Source: Purpureocillium takamizusanense | Lineage: Eukaryota > Ascomycota > Sordariomycetes > Hypocreales > Ophiocordycipitaceae | NCBI RefSeq assembly: GCF_022605165.1 | Contig: NC_063076.1 | Coordinates: 868,001-932,000 of the forward strand | Direction: 5' to 3' | DNA: 64,000 bases | Part shown: positions 19,853 to 31,385 of the stretch, piece by piece | Layout: every line of letters begins with the position of its first letter | Numbering within the stretch: the first letter of the stretch is position 1 | Position numbers and translations under genes: made by a program | Notes under the pieces: model-generated | Told to the model about the DNA's origin: nothing | Database searches by the model: none | What the model saw: the letters and a program-made list of their open reading frames with translations, nothing else

Positions 19853-22295
19853 ATGCGGCCGCCGCACGCCTCCGCGTTCGGCGCCGCCGCCGGCCTTGTC
19901 TTCTCCCCCCTCCTCCTCTTCCTCCTCTTCCTTCTGTTGTCCCAACCGGCCACCGCCAGCCGCGCCCGCGAGCTGAGCTTGTGCGCCCAGGCCTGCCAAA
20001 CCGCCCTGCGCCCGTGCCGCTTCGCCGACTCGAGGCCTACCGACTCCCTGTTCGCGCAGTCTTGCCGGAGCCGCCTAGCGCTGTCGTCGGCGTACCTCTG
20101 CTTCGAGACCGAGTGCGGCCCCCAGGATCGGGCTGTTTCGATCGTGAGCTTCAATGAGACTTGCATGGACGTGCTCGGCAGCCCGGTGCCTGCATTCGAT
20201 CTCGTTGCCAACTACACGGCCGATGACGTCTCCCGTCTGCCGAGGGTCACCAGGAATGAGTCGCTGCATGTCGGCGAGCCCTTCTCCGGGCCGGTGCTGC
20301 CGTCGCCGGAGCACTTTATCGCGTGGTTCGAGACACTTGTAAGTCGGCTTTTTTCCCCACTGCTTCTGTTTGCTCGGGTGACAGGGTGTCTCTGACACGG
20401 GCGCAGGACGCCGTTGCCTATGTCCAACGGCACCACTTCTACTACGGGTACGTTTCGCCAGCGACCCCCCATGTGTCGCGGCCGGAATGCTGACCAGAGT
20501 AGCTTCTCCATGGTCATCTTTTGGGTCGCCGTAGTGGCCGTTGGTGTCCTCAACAAGGTATTCTTGATCCTTTCCCGTCTGTGTTACAGGCACGGCCCCT
20601 GGCCGACGTCGCGGGGCAGGAAATGGGTCCAACGCAACATCACCATCCCCGCGACCTTTGGTTATCGATGCGCGCAGGACGTATGGTGGGGCACAGTCCC
20701 TCCCCGGATAGAGTCCATCACCATCGTCGTCTTTCTCCTCGTCAATGTCGCCCTGAGCGTCTGGGGCTACCGAATTGTCGACGTCAACTACTACTTCCCC
20801 ACCAGGGAAAAGCAGATCCTCCGATATGTCTCGGATCGTACAGGCATCATCTCCTTCTTCAACTTCCCGATCATCTGGCTCTTTGGGATGCGAAATAACA
20901 TCGCCATGTGGCTGACGGGATGGGACTACGGCACCTTCAACAACTTCCATCGCTGGGTAGCAAGGATCGCGGTTGTGCAGGCGGTCGTACACTCGGTGGG
21001 CTACACTGTGCTGATATTCCGAGGTACGTCGTCTTCCCACGACCTCAGACGGCCGGCCCCATCAGACATGCTGACAACGCGCAGAGGGCGGCTGGGCTTA
21101 TTACAAGTCTTGGTTCCTTCACTGGTTCTGGAATGCGGGTGTCATCGCCACTGTCCTCATGGTCCTCCTGGCCGTCCCCGGCTCTATTTACTGGATGCGA
21201 AGGCGTCACTACGAAATGTTCCTGATCTTGCACATTATCCTATCCATGTTGGTTTTGCTGACTATGCTTGGGTGAGTCCTTGCCGCCGCGTCCCACTCCC
21301 TTGAGCCAATACTGATAGACCCAAGTCACGTTTCCATTTTCAAGAACCACGAGTTCGATGGGCTGTTTTGGGTGCCTCTATATATCTGGGTGCTCGACCG
21401 ACTTACACGCGCTGTCCGCATCATTCTCTTTAGCCCACGAAGCTGGGCCGCTGACTGCCTAGCTACATTCCACGACTCGGCCAATATCGTGCGCCTCGTG
21501 GTTCCCATCAACAAGGCGGCCTTCAAGGTGAGGCCGGGGACGTTCTTCTACCTCATGATTCTCGACGACTCGCGCCCCTGGGAGAGCCATCCCTTCACCG
21601 TGGCGTACGTTGCATGCGACGACTCTGCAAAGTCCCTAAGCGAGCAGGCCCGGCTGCTGGATTCCGACGACGACCTTGCCGATGGCGGCGAGCCTGACTT
21701 GTCCCAGCCAAGCACGCCGTGCATGACATTTCTAATTCGCCCATATGACGGCCAGAGCCGGCGACTACAAGAACTCGCAGCATCCGAACCGTCAGCGCCC
21801 ACGCGGTTGCGCGTCATGGTCGACGGCCCCTACGGCCACTCGCGAGCCCTTGCCGACTACGACCACATTCTCTTCATCGTCGGCGGCAGCGGCGTAGTCA
21901 CTGCGCTGTCGTATCTCCGGTCCCTCACTCAGGCCCCCAAGGGACCCAAGGTCGAGATCCACTGGGCGGTGCGAGAGCCGGCCTTTGCTAGGGAAGTTCT
22001 CGGCGACATCCGCGAGATGTGCAGCTTCGACAACCTCGCGATCGACCTGTATATCTCTTCTCGCACCGAATCAGTCAACGTTGGTGAGGTGCCGCCCGAG
22101 GTGCGACAACATCCTCAAAGGCCCGACGCTCATTTACTTGTGGCCTCGGCCGCCGCCAGGGCCGGAAGGGATGCCTTGTCCGTGGTCGCGTGCGGCCCGG
22201 CCAGGCTCTCTGACGACGCGAGGAGGGCCGTCGTCAAGGCGCTCGCGAACTGCGAGTGCCGGATAGACTACTTTGAAGAAAGCTTTAGATGGTAG
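19853..22295 (+). CDS. Ferric/cupric reductase transmembrane protein (FRE family), five exons
   Basis: This is a plasma-membrane metalloreductase that moves electrons from NADPH through FAD and two haems to extracellular iron or copper chelates. Exons 19853-20338, 20407-20447, 20503-21023, 21085-21271 and 21326-22295 encode 734 residues with all phases consistent. A signal peptide is followed by a cysteine-rich extracellular domain (about residues 20-165). Membrane helices follow (MVIFWVAVVAVGV onwards), with haem-ligand candidates in FNNFHRWVARIAVVQAVVHS and in HYEMFLILHIILSML. The FAD motif is ESHPFTVAYVA, and the NADPH motif is HILFIVGGSGVVTALSYL. The C-terminus CRIDYFEESFRW is typical. 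An acidic insert (about DSDDDLADGGE) sits between the FAD and NAD parts. The substrate metal is not determined. Confidence 0.93.
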
Positions 22296-22677
22296 AATGG
22301 GTTCTCGATACCCCAGTGTCTCGGGCGTCTTACGCTACGGGGTGTCTGCAACCCGACCGGCCACAGCCATTAGAACATTTAGAAGTCATCCACTGGGATA
22401 TGGGTGTTTACGACAATTGCATATAAAGTACATAGATGGCGGGTTAGCGAGGTTATCATGAAATTTTCCAAGCATACAAATTACATACGCACGGCACGTT
22501 TATAGCCGGAAGGAATACTACAGTCATTCGAGTGTATTGTCGGCAGTGCAGACAAACTATCCTGGTGAGATGAGATTGGGAACTCAACAATACACCACCA
22601 ATTTCAAACTTCAGGACGGGCCGTGACGCCCAGGTCACTCACGGGCTGCTAGCATTCATAGCACCGACACTCAGTAC
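22296..22677. other. Convergent intergenic spacer
   Basis: About 380 bases separate the 3' ends of the ferric reductase and the hydroxyacid dehydrogenase. I see no gene or repeat. Confidence 0.5.
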
Positions 22678-23968
22678 TTAGGTGAGCAGGGTCTCGAGGG
22701 GTTCCCCCGCCACCCACCGCTCCAGGTTGGCGACCTGCTTCCTGTAGAAGCCGGTAATGGACCTCTCCTCGACGTAGCCCATGTGCGGCGCAACCAGGAC
22801 GTCGCTCGTGCCATTCCTGCCCCATTCCGCGCTCCGCCACTCGCTGTCGCTCGGCAGCGGCTCCAGGTCGAACACGTCGAGGGCCGCACCGCGGATCCTG
22901 CCCGCCTTGAGCACGTCCAGCAGGTCGCGCTCCACGACGAGCGGCCCGCGCGACGTGTTGACGAAGAAGGCCGAGGGCTTCATCCGCGCGAGGTCGCGGG
23001 CGGTGACGATGCCGCGCGTCCGGTCGGAGAGGACGAGGTGCACGCTCACGACGTCTGCCTCGGCGAAGAGCTCCTCGCGGCTCACGACGCGGAACGTCTT
23101 CTCACCAGCACCGCCGTTGCGGCCGTCGCCATCGTCGGGGCGCTCGATGGGCAGGCCGACGCGAAGCGCCTGCTCGTCGGCCGCCTGCTGGGTGAGGTTG
23201 GTGCTCCAGGCGACGACCTTCATGCCGAAGGCGAGGTGCATGATGCGGGCGACGGCGGCGCCGAGGCGGCCGAGGCCGAGCACGCCAAAGGTGCGGCCCG
23301 CGAGGCCGGTGGCGAAGCGACCGTCCGCCTGCCAGAGGCCGGCCTTGACGTTGGCGTCGCCGGGGGCGAGGCGGCGCGCGAGGCCGAGGATCATGGCGAC
23401 GGCGTGCTCGGTGGTGCTGTCGGGGGGGCCCGAGTGGGTGTCGGTGGCGCCGGCGACGGGGATGCGGCGGGCGGCGCAGGAGGGCAGGTCGATGGCCTTG
23501 TTGCGCACGCCCGTGGTGAGTAGGAGCTTGAGGTTGGGGAGGCGTTGGATGAGCTCGGCGGGGAAGGGCGTGCGTTCCCTCATGGAAGCTGTGGCGGGGG
23601 GAAAGTGAACATGGCGTGTGTGAGCATGACGAGCGCATACACACACATGGCTTTTTAGGTACAATGACGCTCACGACGCACATTACGACGGTTCATTTTG
23701 CTTATAGAGGAGAGGAGGGAAAGGAAAGGGGAGGGAGTGAGTGAGTGAGTGAAGTAGAAAGAAGGGGGAAAATAAGATGGCGCGCACCAATAACGTCAAA
23801 GGGCTCGAGGCGCTGGACGAGCTCATCTTGGACCTCGCGCGGCGCGACCTGGTACGGCAGCAAGGTATCGGGAAAGTATGAGACGGCATACTGGGAGCTG
23901 TCGAGCTTGTCGTAGAACTGCTTGGCGCAGCCCTGGTAGTCGTCGAGAACTGCAACCTTGAGTGCCAT
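22678..23968 (-). CDS. D-isomer-specific 2-hydroxyacid dehydrogenase, two exons
   Basis: This is an NAD(P)-dependent enzyme of the D-2-hydroxyacid dehydrogenase family, interconverting 2-oxoacids and D-2-hydroxyacids. Exons 23968-23788 and 23588-22678 give 363 residues; the 199-base intron begins GTGCGC. The N-terminal lid starts MALKVAVLDDYQ. The dinucleotide motif is TFGVLGLGRLGAAVARI. The catalytic Arg is in VNTSRGPLVV, the Glu near DVFDLEPLP, and the His in VAPHMGYVEE. The region around NLTQQAADEQALRVG carries a short insert relative to compact family members. The following gene on the same strand (SDR) lies about 520 bases upstream; both are oxidoreductases, but co-regulation is not shown. 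The exact substrate (glyoxylate, hydroxypyruvate or other) is unknown. Confidence 0.88.
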
Positions 23969-24491
23969 GGCGGGACGACGTTATGTATTTGCCGGGATAT
24001 GTTGTGTTGGCAATGGACCGGGCGGCAGAGCACCTATCTGGCGATGATGCCATCGTGGGGTTGTATAAATGTTGGGCCCGAGGCTGACTGACCAGTCGGG
24101 CCTCAGGGCGATTGACGACCGAGAACGGGTAGCATGAGGACGACGTCTCCGAAGATCGGAGGCACTGACGCGGGGCGAGGGGTTACATCACGGCGTGTCG
24201 GCCGATGCCAGCGAGCAATACGAGAGCGAAGGCTACCCGAGGTACTGAGTATGTAGACAGATGCCCTTGTTGCCAGAGGGTTACGATTGATGGTGGCAAA
24301 GGGCATGCAAATCAATTACCCGTGGATGCTCTGTAACCGACCAAGAGGCAAGGGGCCTCCGTTTCTCTCTATGTACAAGTCCCACATCCACGTACAGCAG
24401 GACGGCAGAGGCAAGTTGTGACACTGCGTGATTGAATGCCATCTATATACAAGGCCAAAAACGGGGGGGGGGGCAAGAAAAAGGGGAGGCC
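23969..24491. other. Intergenic region between two minus-strand dehydrogenase genes
   Basis: This is about 520 bases holding the promoter of the hydroxyacid dehydrogenase and the 3' region of the SDR gene. A run of eleven G occurs near 24463-24473. No gene is seen. Confidence 0.5.
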
Positions 24492-25425
24492 CTAGATCTT
24501 GCTCGGCCTCGACCCTCCATCGATGCGAATCACAGTCCCGTTGAGCATCGAGTTCTCAATACACTGCCTCGCCAGCATGGCAAACTCGTCGGGGCGGCCG
24601 GCGCGCCGGGGAAACTCAAAGGTGGCCTCGAGGCTCTTGCGCACCTTGGCCGACATGGCGCTCGTCATGCGCGTCTCGAAGAGGCTGGGGGCGATGGTGT
24701 TGCAGCGGATGCCGTGCCGGGCCAGGTCGCGCGCCATGGGCAGCGTCATCGAGGCCACGGCGCCCTTGCTCGCCGAGTACGACACCTGGCCCTTTTGCCC
24801 GTCGAAGGCCGCCGAGCTGGCCACCATGACGACGGCGCCGCGCTCGCCGTCGGCGTCGGCGTCGGCCTTGGCCATGTGCGCGACCGCCTGGCGCACCAGG
24901 TCGATGGTGCCGCGCAGGTTGACGCCCAGCACGAAGTCGACGTCGTCGAGGCTGAAGGGGGAGCCGTCGCGGTTGAGGACCTGTGCGTTGCGACCAGACG
25001 TCATCCAACGTGAGCAACACCGGAGGAGGAGGAGGAGGGGGAAGAGGCAGACGCACCGTGGCCGGCGTCGAGACTCCGGCGGCAGGGATGACGCCTCCCA
25101 CGGGCCGTCTCGCCTGCTGGGCCCAGTCGGCGGCGCCCTGGACGGCCTCGGAGACGGACGACGAGTCCAGCACGTCGCAGACGAAGAACTTGGCCGACGG
25201 GCCCAGCTCGGCGGCGAGCTCCTTGCCGTCCTCGTTCATGTCGAGAATGGCGACGTTGGCGCCGTGCTTGATGAGGTCCTCGACGCAGGCACGCCCGAGG
25301 CCCGAGGCGCTGGATTTCATGATTTCATCGTGTGAGCCAGAGAGACATGCTGCTGCTGCTGCTTTGGGCTTGAAGCTTGGTGCTTACCCTCCGGACACGA
25401 TAAACGTTCGCCCTGAAATCTTCAT
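24492..25425 (-). CDS. Short-chain dehydrogenase (HSD17B10-like), three exons
   Basis: This is an NAD-dependent short-chain dehydrogenase resembling 3-hydroxyacyl-CoA dehydrogenase type 2. Exons 25425-25388, 25309-25057 and 24980-24492 encode 259 residues. The cofactor motif GGASGLGRACVEDL is assembled across the first intron. Further family motifs are AILDMNEDGKELAA, FVCDVLD, GVIPAAGV (the usual NNAG site is altered), and the catalytic set VMVASSAAFDGQ with SYSASKGAVASMTLPMARDLA. The C-terminal IAPSLFETRMT and the final IDGGSRPSKI are typical. The second intron contains a GGA triplet run (25021-25040 on the plus strand). Fatty-acid or branched-chain catabolism is the likely role by family, but no mitochondrial targeting sequence is obvious, and the C-terminal SKI could act as a peroxisomal PTS1 signal. 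Confidence 0.88.
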
Positions 25426-26150
25426 GGTGGCTCTGTCAATCCCGGCGTGCGAGGCAAGATGTGAATGGTGAGGGAGGGTGACGACGGAGAAGCAGCTTCA
25501 TCGCGCCGTCAAGAGCCAATGTCAACCAACGTGGTGAACCGACGAGCCGAGGCCCGGCGTGGGAGCTGCCAGGCGGAGATGGACCGCTGCCCCGCGGCGG
25601 CATGCGGTACCGTAGGTAGCGAAGTACAGAGGTCAGGTACCCACTAAATGGGGGTCCCTGGGCAGCATTGCTAGTTAGCAGCACAACGGTCATGAGCAGC
25701 TCCTCCATTAACAGTGGCCTCGTTGCTCGCTCTCAAGTCACAAAACGCATCTGAATAATTTTCAAGAAAAATCCGTTCCAGCCCGACTCCCGCCAAGTCC
25801 TTCCTAATTTTCTTTTGCCTGAAATATCATGTCCGCTACGGCGTCTCGGCGTGCGCGCGAGCTCTCCCCAAGGCACAAACGTCATCGCAAATCTTAGTCA
25901 GCAAAATATGGGTGGCATTGACGCCGCGAGCCTTTTGACGCGGCGGGTCATGCGGCCCCCCCCCCCAGTTGGCTCCCTGCCTGGTCAGACCGACCACAAC
26001 CAAGGAGGAGCATCTACGAGCTCGCACATGCATCATCGTCCTTTGTCGCCCGCAACCAACCAACTGCACATCGGCTCCTGCTCTGGCAGCAGGCTCGCCG
26101 CGTTCCGGTGCGACCGAAACCACCACCGCCTCCCAAACCCCCCCCTCGCC
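25426..26150. other. Divergent promoter region between SDR and Rab genes
   Basis: This is 725 bases between two divergent start codons. It contains scattered GGTACC/AGTACA-type motifs (25605-25641) and a C-run near 25956-25966. No gene is supported. Confidence 0.5.
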
Positions 26151-27441
26151 ATGACGAGGCCACGACGATCATCGGGCGCGAGCCAGGAGAGCACCGGAAC
26201 GGCCCGCGACCAGGTACGGCCCCAGGAATGCCCGGGCGGCCGCCGCGGCTACGCATCTGTAATCTGTGCTGCGCTGACGGTCTTGGCCTGCAGGAGCTGG
26301 GGAGCATGTACGATTACTTGGCCAAAATCATTCTCCTGGGCCCGAGCGGAACAGGAAAGTAAGTCAGCTCTCGAGGATGGTCGCCGCAGCTGTCACCGAC
26401 GCCAGCTGACTGTTCGTTTTCTCCGCAGATCTTGCTTGTTGCATCGCTTCGTCAAGAATGAGTGGCGGGTGCTCTCGTCGCAGACAATCGGTGTCGAGTT
26501 CGCCAGCAAGATAATCAAAGTGGGCACCGGGGCACGTCGGAAACGAATCAAGCTCCAGGTGAGTGATGGGACTCGAGCGCCATCGCTGTCACGGGTCGTG
26601 ATGCTTATGGATCCAGCTATGGGATACGGCAGGTACCGAACGATTCCGCTCCGTCTCGAGATCATACTATCGCGGCGCCGCGGGCGCGATCCTCGTCTAC
26701 GATATAGCTTCGCATGCCTCGTTCCGGGCACTACAGCCATTCCTCAATGACGCGCGCGCGCTGGCGTCGCCGAATTTAAGCGTCATGCTCGTGGGCAACA
26801 AGCTCGACCTCGCGTCGGAACCCCTCGTCGATACGAGTCTCGCGCCAGCGACTCCAAGCAGCTTTGGCTCCACCTACACCATGACCGCCGCCGGCCCCAC
26901 GGCCTCGTCCGGCTCGCTATCATCGACCTCGAATGTTGTCAGCGCTTCCGCTGCGCCCGGCACCTCGACAGCCTCGGGCAGGGACCGAGGTAGCTCCGTC
27001 GGGGCTGGAACGCATCAGCGTGCCACGATTGCGCCCGAAGGACGAGAAATCACAAGCGCAGACGCAAGCCGGTGGGCGAGCCAGGCTGGGATACCCGTGG
27101 TGACGGAGGCCAGCGCGCTCAACGGCGAGGGCGTCGACGAGATATTTGGACGCCTTGCCCGCATGATCCTCACCAAGATTGAGCTCGGTGACATCGACCC
27201 AGACGACCCGATGAGCGGGATTCAATACGGCGACGCCGGGGGTTACACGGCCAGTGACGGGGCCAGCATCAAGAGTTCCGTGACGGGTGGGACCATGGAC
27301 GACGGCGCCGGGCTCGGGCTGGGTCCGGCGGGGCTGCGCAGGCGGCGCAAGGGAAAGAACAGGAACCAGAACTGGGGTCTGCGAGAGTGGGAGGAGGTTT
27401 TTACGCTGACGAACAGACGACGAGGCAACAGCTGCTGCTGA
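26151..27441 (+). CDS. Rab-family small GTPase (Rab4-like) with Ser/Thr-rich insert, four exons
   Basis: A Rab GTPase for membrane trafficking, closest in look to the fungal Rab4 group. Exons 26151-26213, 26294-26358, 26429-26558 and 26617-27441 give 360 residues, versus about 200-220 for a standard Rab. The P-loop is LGPSGTGKS (37-44), switch I includes SSQTIGVEFASK, and G4 is VGNKLDL. Switch II reads WDTAGTERF, with Thr (about 93) where most Rabs have the catalytic Gln. A Ser/Thr/Ala-rich insert of about 80 residues follows G4, and G5 (TEASAL) comes after it. The C-terminus ends in CC for geranylgeranylation. The first exon is chosen because its donor joins in frame to ELGSMYDYLAKI; a start at the Met within that segment (26306) is the alternative. 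Confidence 0.85.
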
Positions 27442-28344
27442 GTGGTATCAACCCATCTATCATTTTTTTTTTCATGTTTGTTTGTTTCTTTGGCGGCGTG
27501 GAGCAAGCGGTCGTTTTGCCATTGGAGGGGTTTCCCTCTTGTCTCTCTGAGTGGCGTCTTGTCGACGCAGGTGCTTATGGACATGATCACTCAATGTCAT
27601 GTGGGGCCACAGGAGACGCAGCTGCGGGTTGCATTTTTTTTTTTTTTGCAGAGGATGGATATCATCGTGATGCCGAACAGACGCGTCGACGTGTGCATGG
27701 AGGAGTTGGTGTGGTGGGCGAGATGCATCAACATGTCTGGGGCCCGCGCCGCGAATCACCGAACAATCGAACAATCGAACAATATAGCGCTTACCTTGGC
27801 GGGAATATACTAAGCACGAGGAGTCCGGCTACTTCGTATCAAGCAAGAACGCTCCTCACACTAGGAAGTGAAGCACAAGCACAGTAGCAATAAACGTCCA
27901 AGTTGGAATTGAATCCCCCGCAACGGATGAGTGGGGCTCCGCTTGCTTTGGTGCTGCCGGCCAGCGGGCCTGCGCGGGGGCGCGCGCTGTAGCGGTTCCA
28001 CCTGCCGGCATCATGAATCCCCGAGAGCGCCCGGCCCGCATCCCCGAGAGCTGCTTCATCTGCTCTCCTCGGTCTCCGGGCCATGTCTTGGCCGTGGACC
28101 TACCTCGTAATATATAGGGCATGGGTATATGTACGGGCAGGTGCGGCGACCTTTGCCTTGTCGTCTCCTCCCCGACTTTGACTTGTCCCGCATCGCCCTC
28201 AGTCATTCATTCCCTCTGCATCTGTCTGTCTCTGCCCTCTCAAGGTCCCCCCCGGCCGACACTTTTGTTAGGTAGCCTTCACTCCCCGCATCTCTCACCA
28301 CGGCGACACCCTCTCCCTGTCGGCCCCCATAACTCGCATCGGCG
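27442..28344. other. Intergenic region, no gene recognised
   Basis: This is 900 bases between the Rab 3' end and the mannosidase start. T-runs occur at 27463-27473 and 27636-27648, and one TACTTCGTA nonamer lies at 27830-27838. The last 250 bases are pyrimidine-rich, as is usual before a fungal start codon. Confidence 0.5.
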
Positions 28345-31102
28345 ATGGCAGGCGCCCCAAGACATCCACCCATCATGCGGAGCGTCATACCCATCAACCA
28401 GAACTGGCACTTCAAGCAGGCGGACAAGCCCGACGACGCATACCTCCCTGTCGCGCAGTTTCCGACCAACATCCACCTCGACCTCTTGCACCACGGGCTC
28501 ATCCCCGACCCGTTCCCGGGCAAGAACGAGCTCGACGTGCAATGGGTCGGCGAGACGGTCTGGGTCTACCGGACTGCCTTTGCCACTCCCCCCGAGAAGA
28601 GCAGCGGGGCCAAGGCCGTGCTGGCGTTTGACGGGCTCGACACCTTCGCCACGGTCAGGCTCAATGGCAAGACGGTGCTCGAGACGGACAACATGTTCGT
28701 CCCGGAGAGGGTTGACGTCACGAGCGACTTGAGGGACAGCGGCGAGGAGAACGAGCTCGTCATCTCGTTTGACGCGGCGTACTTTCGCGGGTGGAAGCTC
28801 GTGGACGAGCACCCGGAGCACAAATGGGGATGCTGGAATGGCGACAACTCGCGGCTGCCGGTGCGGAAGGCACAATATCACTGGGTTTGTGGCTCCCCTC
28901 TGCAGCCGTATGCCGTAGTACATGTAGTAGTCATATCATTTGGACTGAGGCTGACCGCACCAAATCTAGGGCTGGGACTGGGGCCCCGTGCTTCTAACAT
29001 GCGGCCCTTGGAGACCCGTCAACCTCGAAATCTACCACTCTCGCCTCACGGACCTCTACGTCGATGTCGATGTTGAAAGCTCCCTCAATAGCGCCAAGGT
29101 CGTCGCTCACGCCTCCACCGAGGGCGAGGCCTCTTCAGTTCGCTTCGACATCTCCCTCGGGGACAAGACCGTGGCATCAGAGACCGTCGACGTGGGCGGC
29201 CACGACGCCGTCGCAACCTTCAAGGTCCAGAACCCAGAGCTCTGGTACCCGATCCGCTACGGCCAGCAGCCTCTGTACACCATCAAGGCCACTCTCCTCG
29301 ATGGCCACCACGGCCGCGAGGCCGACAGCGTCTCCAAGAGGATCGGCCTGCGCCGCGCCGAGCTCGTCCAGCGGCCGCTCGACGGTCAGCCCGGCACGTC
29401 CTTCTTCTTCCGCGTCAACAACGTGCCCGTCTTTTGCGGCGGCAGCGACTGGATCCCCGCCGACAACTTCCTCCCGCGCGTCTCCCCGGAGCGGTACCGC
29501 GACTGGGTGCGCCTCGTCGCCGACGGCAACCAGTTCATGATTCGCGTCTGGGGCGGCGGCATCTACGAGGACCAGGCCTTTTACGACGCCTGCGACGAGA
29601 TGGGCGTCCTCGTCTGGCAAGACTTTATGTTTGGCTGCGGCAACTACCCTGCGTACCCCGAGATCCTCGCGTCCATCGAGCGCGAGGCGAGGGCCAACGT
29701 GAAGCTGCTGCGGCACCACCCGTGTCTCGTCATATGGGCTGGCAATAACGAGGACTACCAGTTCGCCGAGCAGAATGGACTCAACTACGACCCCAGCGAC
29801 ATGGACCCGGACAGCTGGCTCCGCACCGACTTTCCTGCCCGCTACATCTATGAAAAGCTCCTCCCCGACGTCTGCAGCGACCTCATCCCCGACACGTACT
29901 ACCACCCGGGCAGCCCCTGGGGCGGCAGCCACACGACGGATCCCACGGTCGGCGACATCCACCAGTGGAACGTCTGGCACGGCTCGCAGGAAAAGTACCA
30001 GAACTTCGACAAGCTCGTCGGCCGCTTCGTGTCCGAGTTCGGCATGGAGGCCTTCCCGTCCATCAAGACCATCGACGAGGGCTTCCTCGCGGGCGGCAAG
30101 ACGGACCCGGACCGCTACCCGCAGTCGTCGACCGTCGACTTCCACAACAAGGCGGCGGGCCACGAGCGCCGCCTCGCGCTGTACCTGGTCGAGAACATGC
30201 GGTACGCGCCCGACCCGATCGAGCACTTTGTCTACTGCACGCAGCTCATGCAGGCCGAGTGCCTGTCGTCGGCGTACCGGCTGTGGAAGCGCGAGTGGCG
30301 CGGGCCCGGCAGGGAGTACTGCGGCGGCGCGCTCGTCTGGCAGACCAACGACTGCTGGCCCGTCACGTCGTGGTCCATCTGCGACTACTACCTGCGGCCG
30401 AAACACGCCTACTACACGGTCAAGCGGGAGATGGCGCCCCTCTCCGTCGGCATGGCGCGGAGGGAGAGGGAGCAGGAGCACCGCTCGCGCGGTAGCAGCA
30501 GCACAGTGGACGCCGAGGAGGAGGAGAAGAAGAAGCACTCGCGCGTGGGCATCGAGCGCGAGGTGCGCATCGAGATTTGGGGCTCGAACCTCACGCTCGA
30601 GGACCTGACGGTCGACTGCGTCGTCAAGGCGTGGGACGTGGAGACGGGCGAGGAGACGTTTTCCAAGACGGTGTCGGCGGCGCATCTCCTGCCGGCGAAC
30701 CGCTCCACCGAGGTGGCCGTCCTGCCGGTGCCCGTGCGCAGCAGCAGGGCGTCCGGCAACGGGGAGAAGAGACTTGAGCAGGACCGCACCGTCGTGGCCG
30801 CGTACCTGTACCGCGACGGCAAGCAGCTCGCGCGCTACGTCAACTGGCCGGAGCCGCTCAAGTACCTACACCTGCAGAAGCCGCGGCAGCTGCGCGTGGC
30901 GCTGAGCGACGACGAGCGCAGCGTGCGCATCAGCGCCGAGGTGCCCGTCAAGGGGGTCGCCGTGGAGTGCAACGACGACGACGGGGTGCGCTTCGACGAC
31001 AACCTGGTGGACGTGGTGCCGGGGGAGACGGTGAGCATCGGGGTCAGCGGCGCGAGCAGGGAGACGGTGTTTACGACGCAGTACTTGGGCATGATGGCCT
31101 GA
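28345..31102 (+). CDS. mndB: Beta-mannosidase B (GH2), two exons
   Basis: A glycoside hydrolase family 2 exo-beta-mannosidase that removes terminal beta-1,4-mannose from manno-oligosaccharides or N-glycan cores. Exons 28345-28884 and 28970-31102 give 890 residues. There is no signal peptide, which fits the B type (intracellular). The order is a jelly-roll (NQNWHFKQAD, TVWVYRTAFATP), WGCWNGDNSR, GWDWGPVLLTCG across the splice, an Ig-like domain and the TIM barrel. The acid/base Glu is in WAGNNEDYQ (about 441) and the nucleophile Glu in FVSEFGMEAFPS (about 536). Tryptophan-rich LVWQTNDCWPVTSWS is conserved. A charged low-complexity insert (Glu/Lys run after STVDAEEEEKKK) interrupts the C-terminal domain. 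The donor is the less common GTTTGT. A second ATG at 28375 would shorten it by ten residues. Confidence 0.93.
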
Positions 31103-31385
31103 GTGAGACATGTGAGGTTTGGAGAATCTGAGCCGGGTCGTGACGATGGATGGATGGATGGCAGAGGATCAAGAAGTCGTGCGATACATGGCGACTATTG
31201 ACAAATAACCAGACATGTATGTCGCCAGTACTGCTATAAACCCATATGCCCAACGCCCGCTGCATCGTAGACTGAAGCGTAGCAGGACCCTATTGATGGC
31301 TACGCGTGTACTACTTCACTCGGCGAGAGGCCAGGCCAGGTGACTCGGAGCCGGTAGGCCCGCCTTACGAGCCTACCTGCATATC

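Noticed and set aside
20075..21040. 321-codon minus-strand frame
   Set aside because: It is antisense to the ferric reductase and crosses its introns; no family is recognisable.
29177..30685. 502-codon open frame on the minus strand
   Set aside because: It is antisense to the beta-mannosidase exon, is rich in Val, Arg, Asp and Ala as expected for the reverse of GC-rich codons, and shows no domain.
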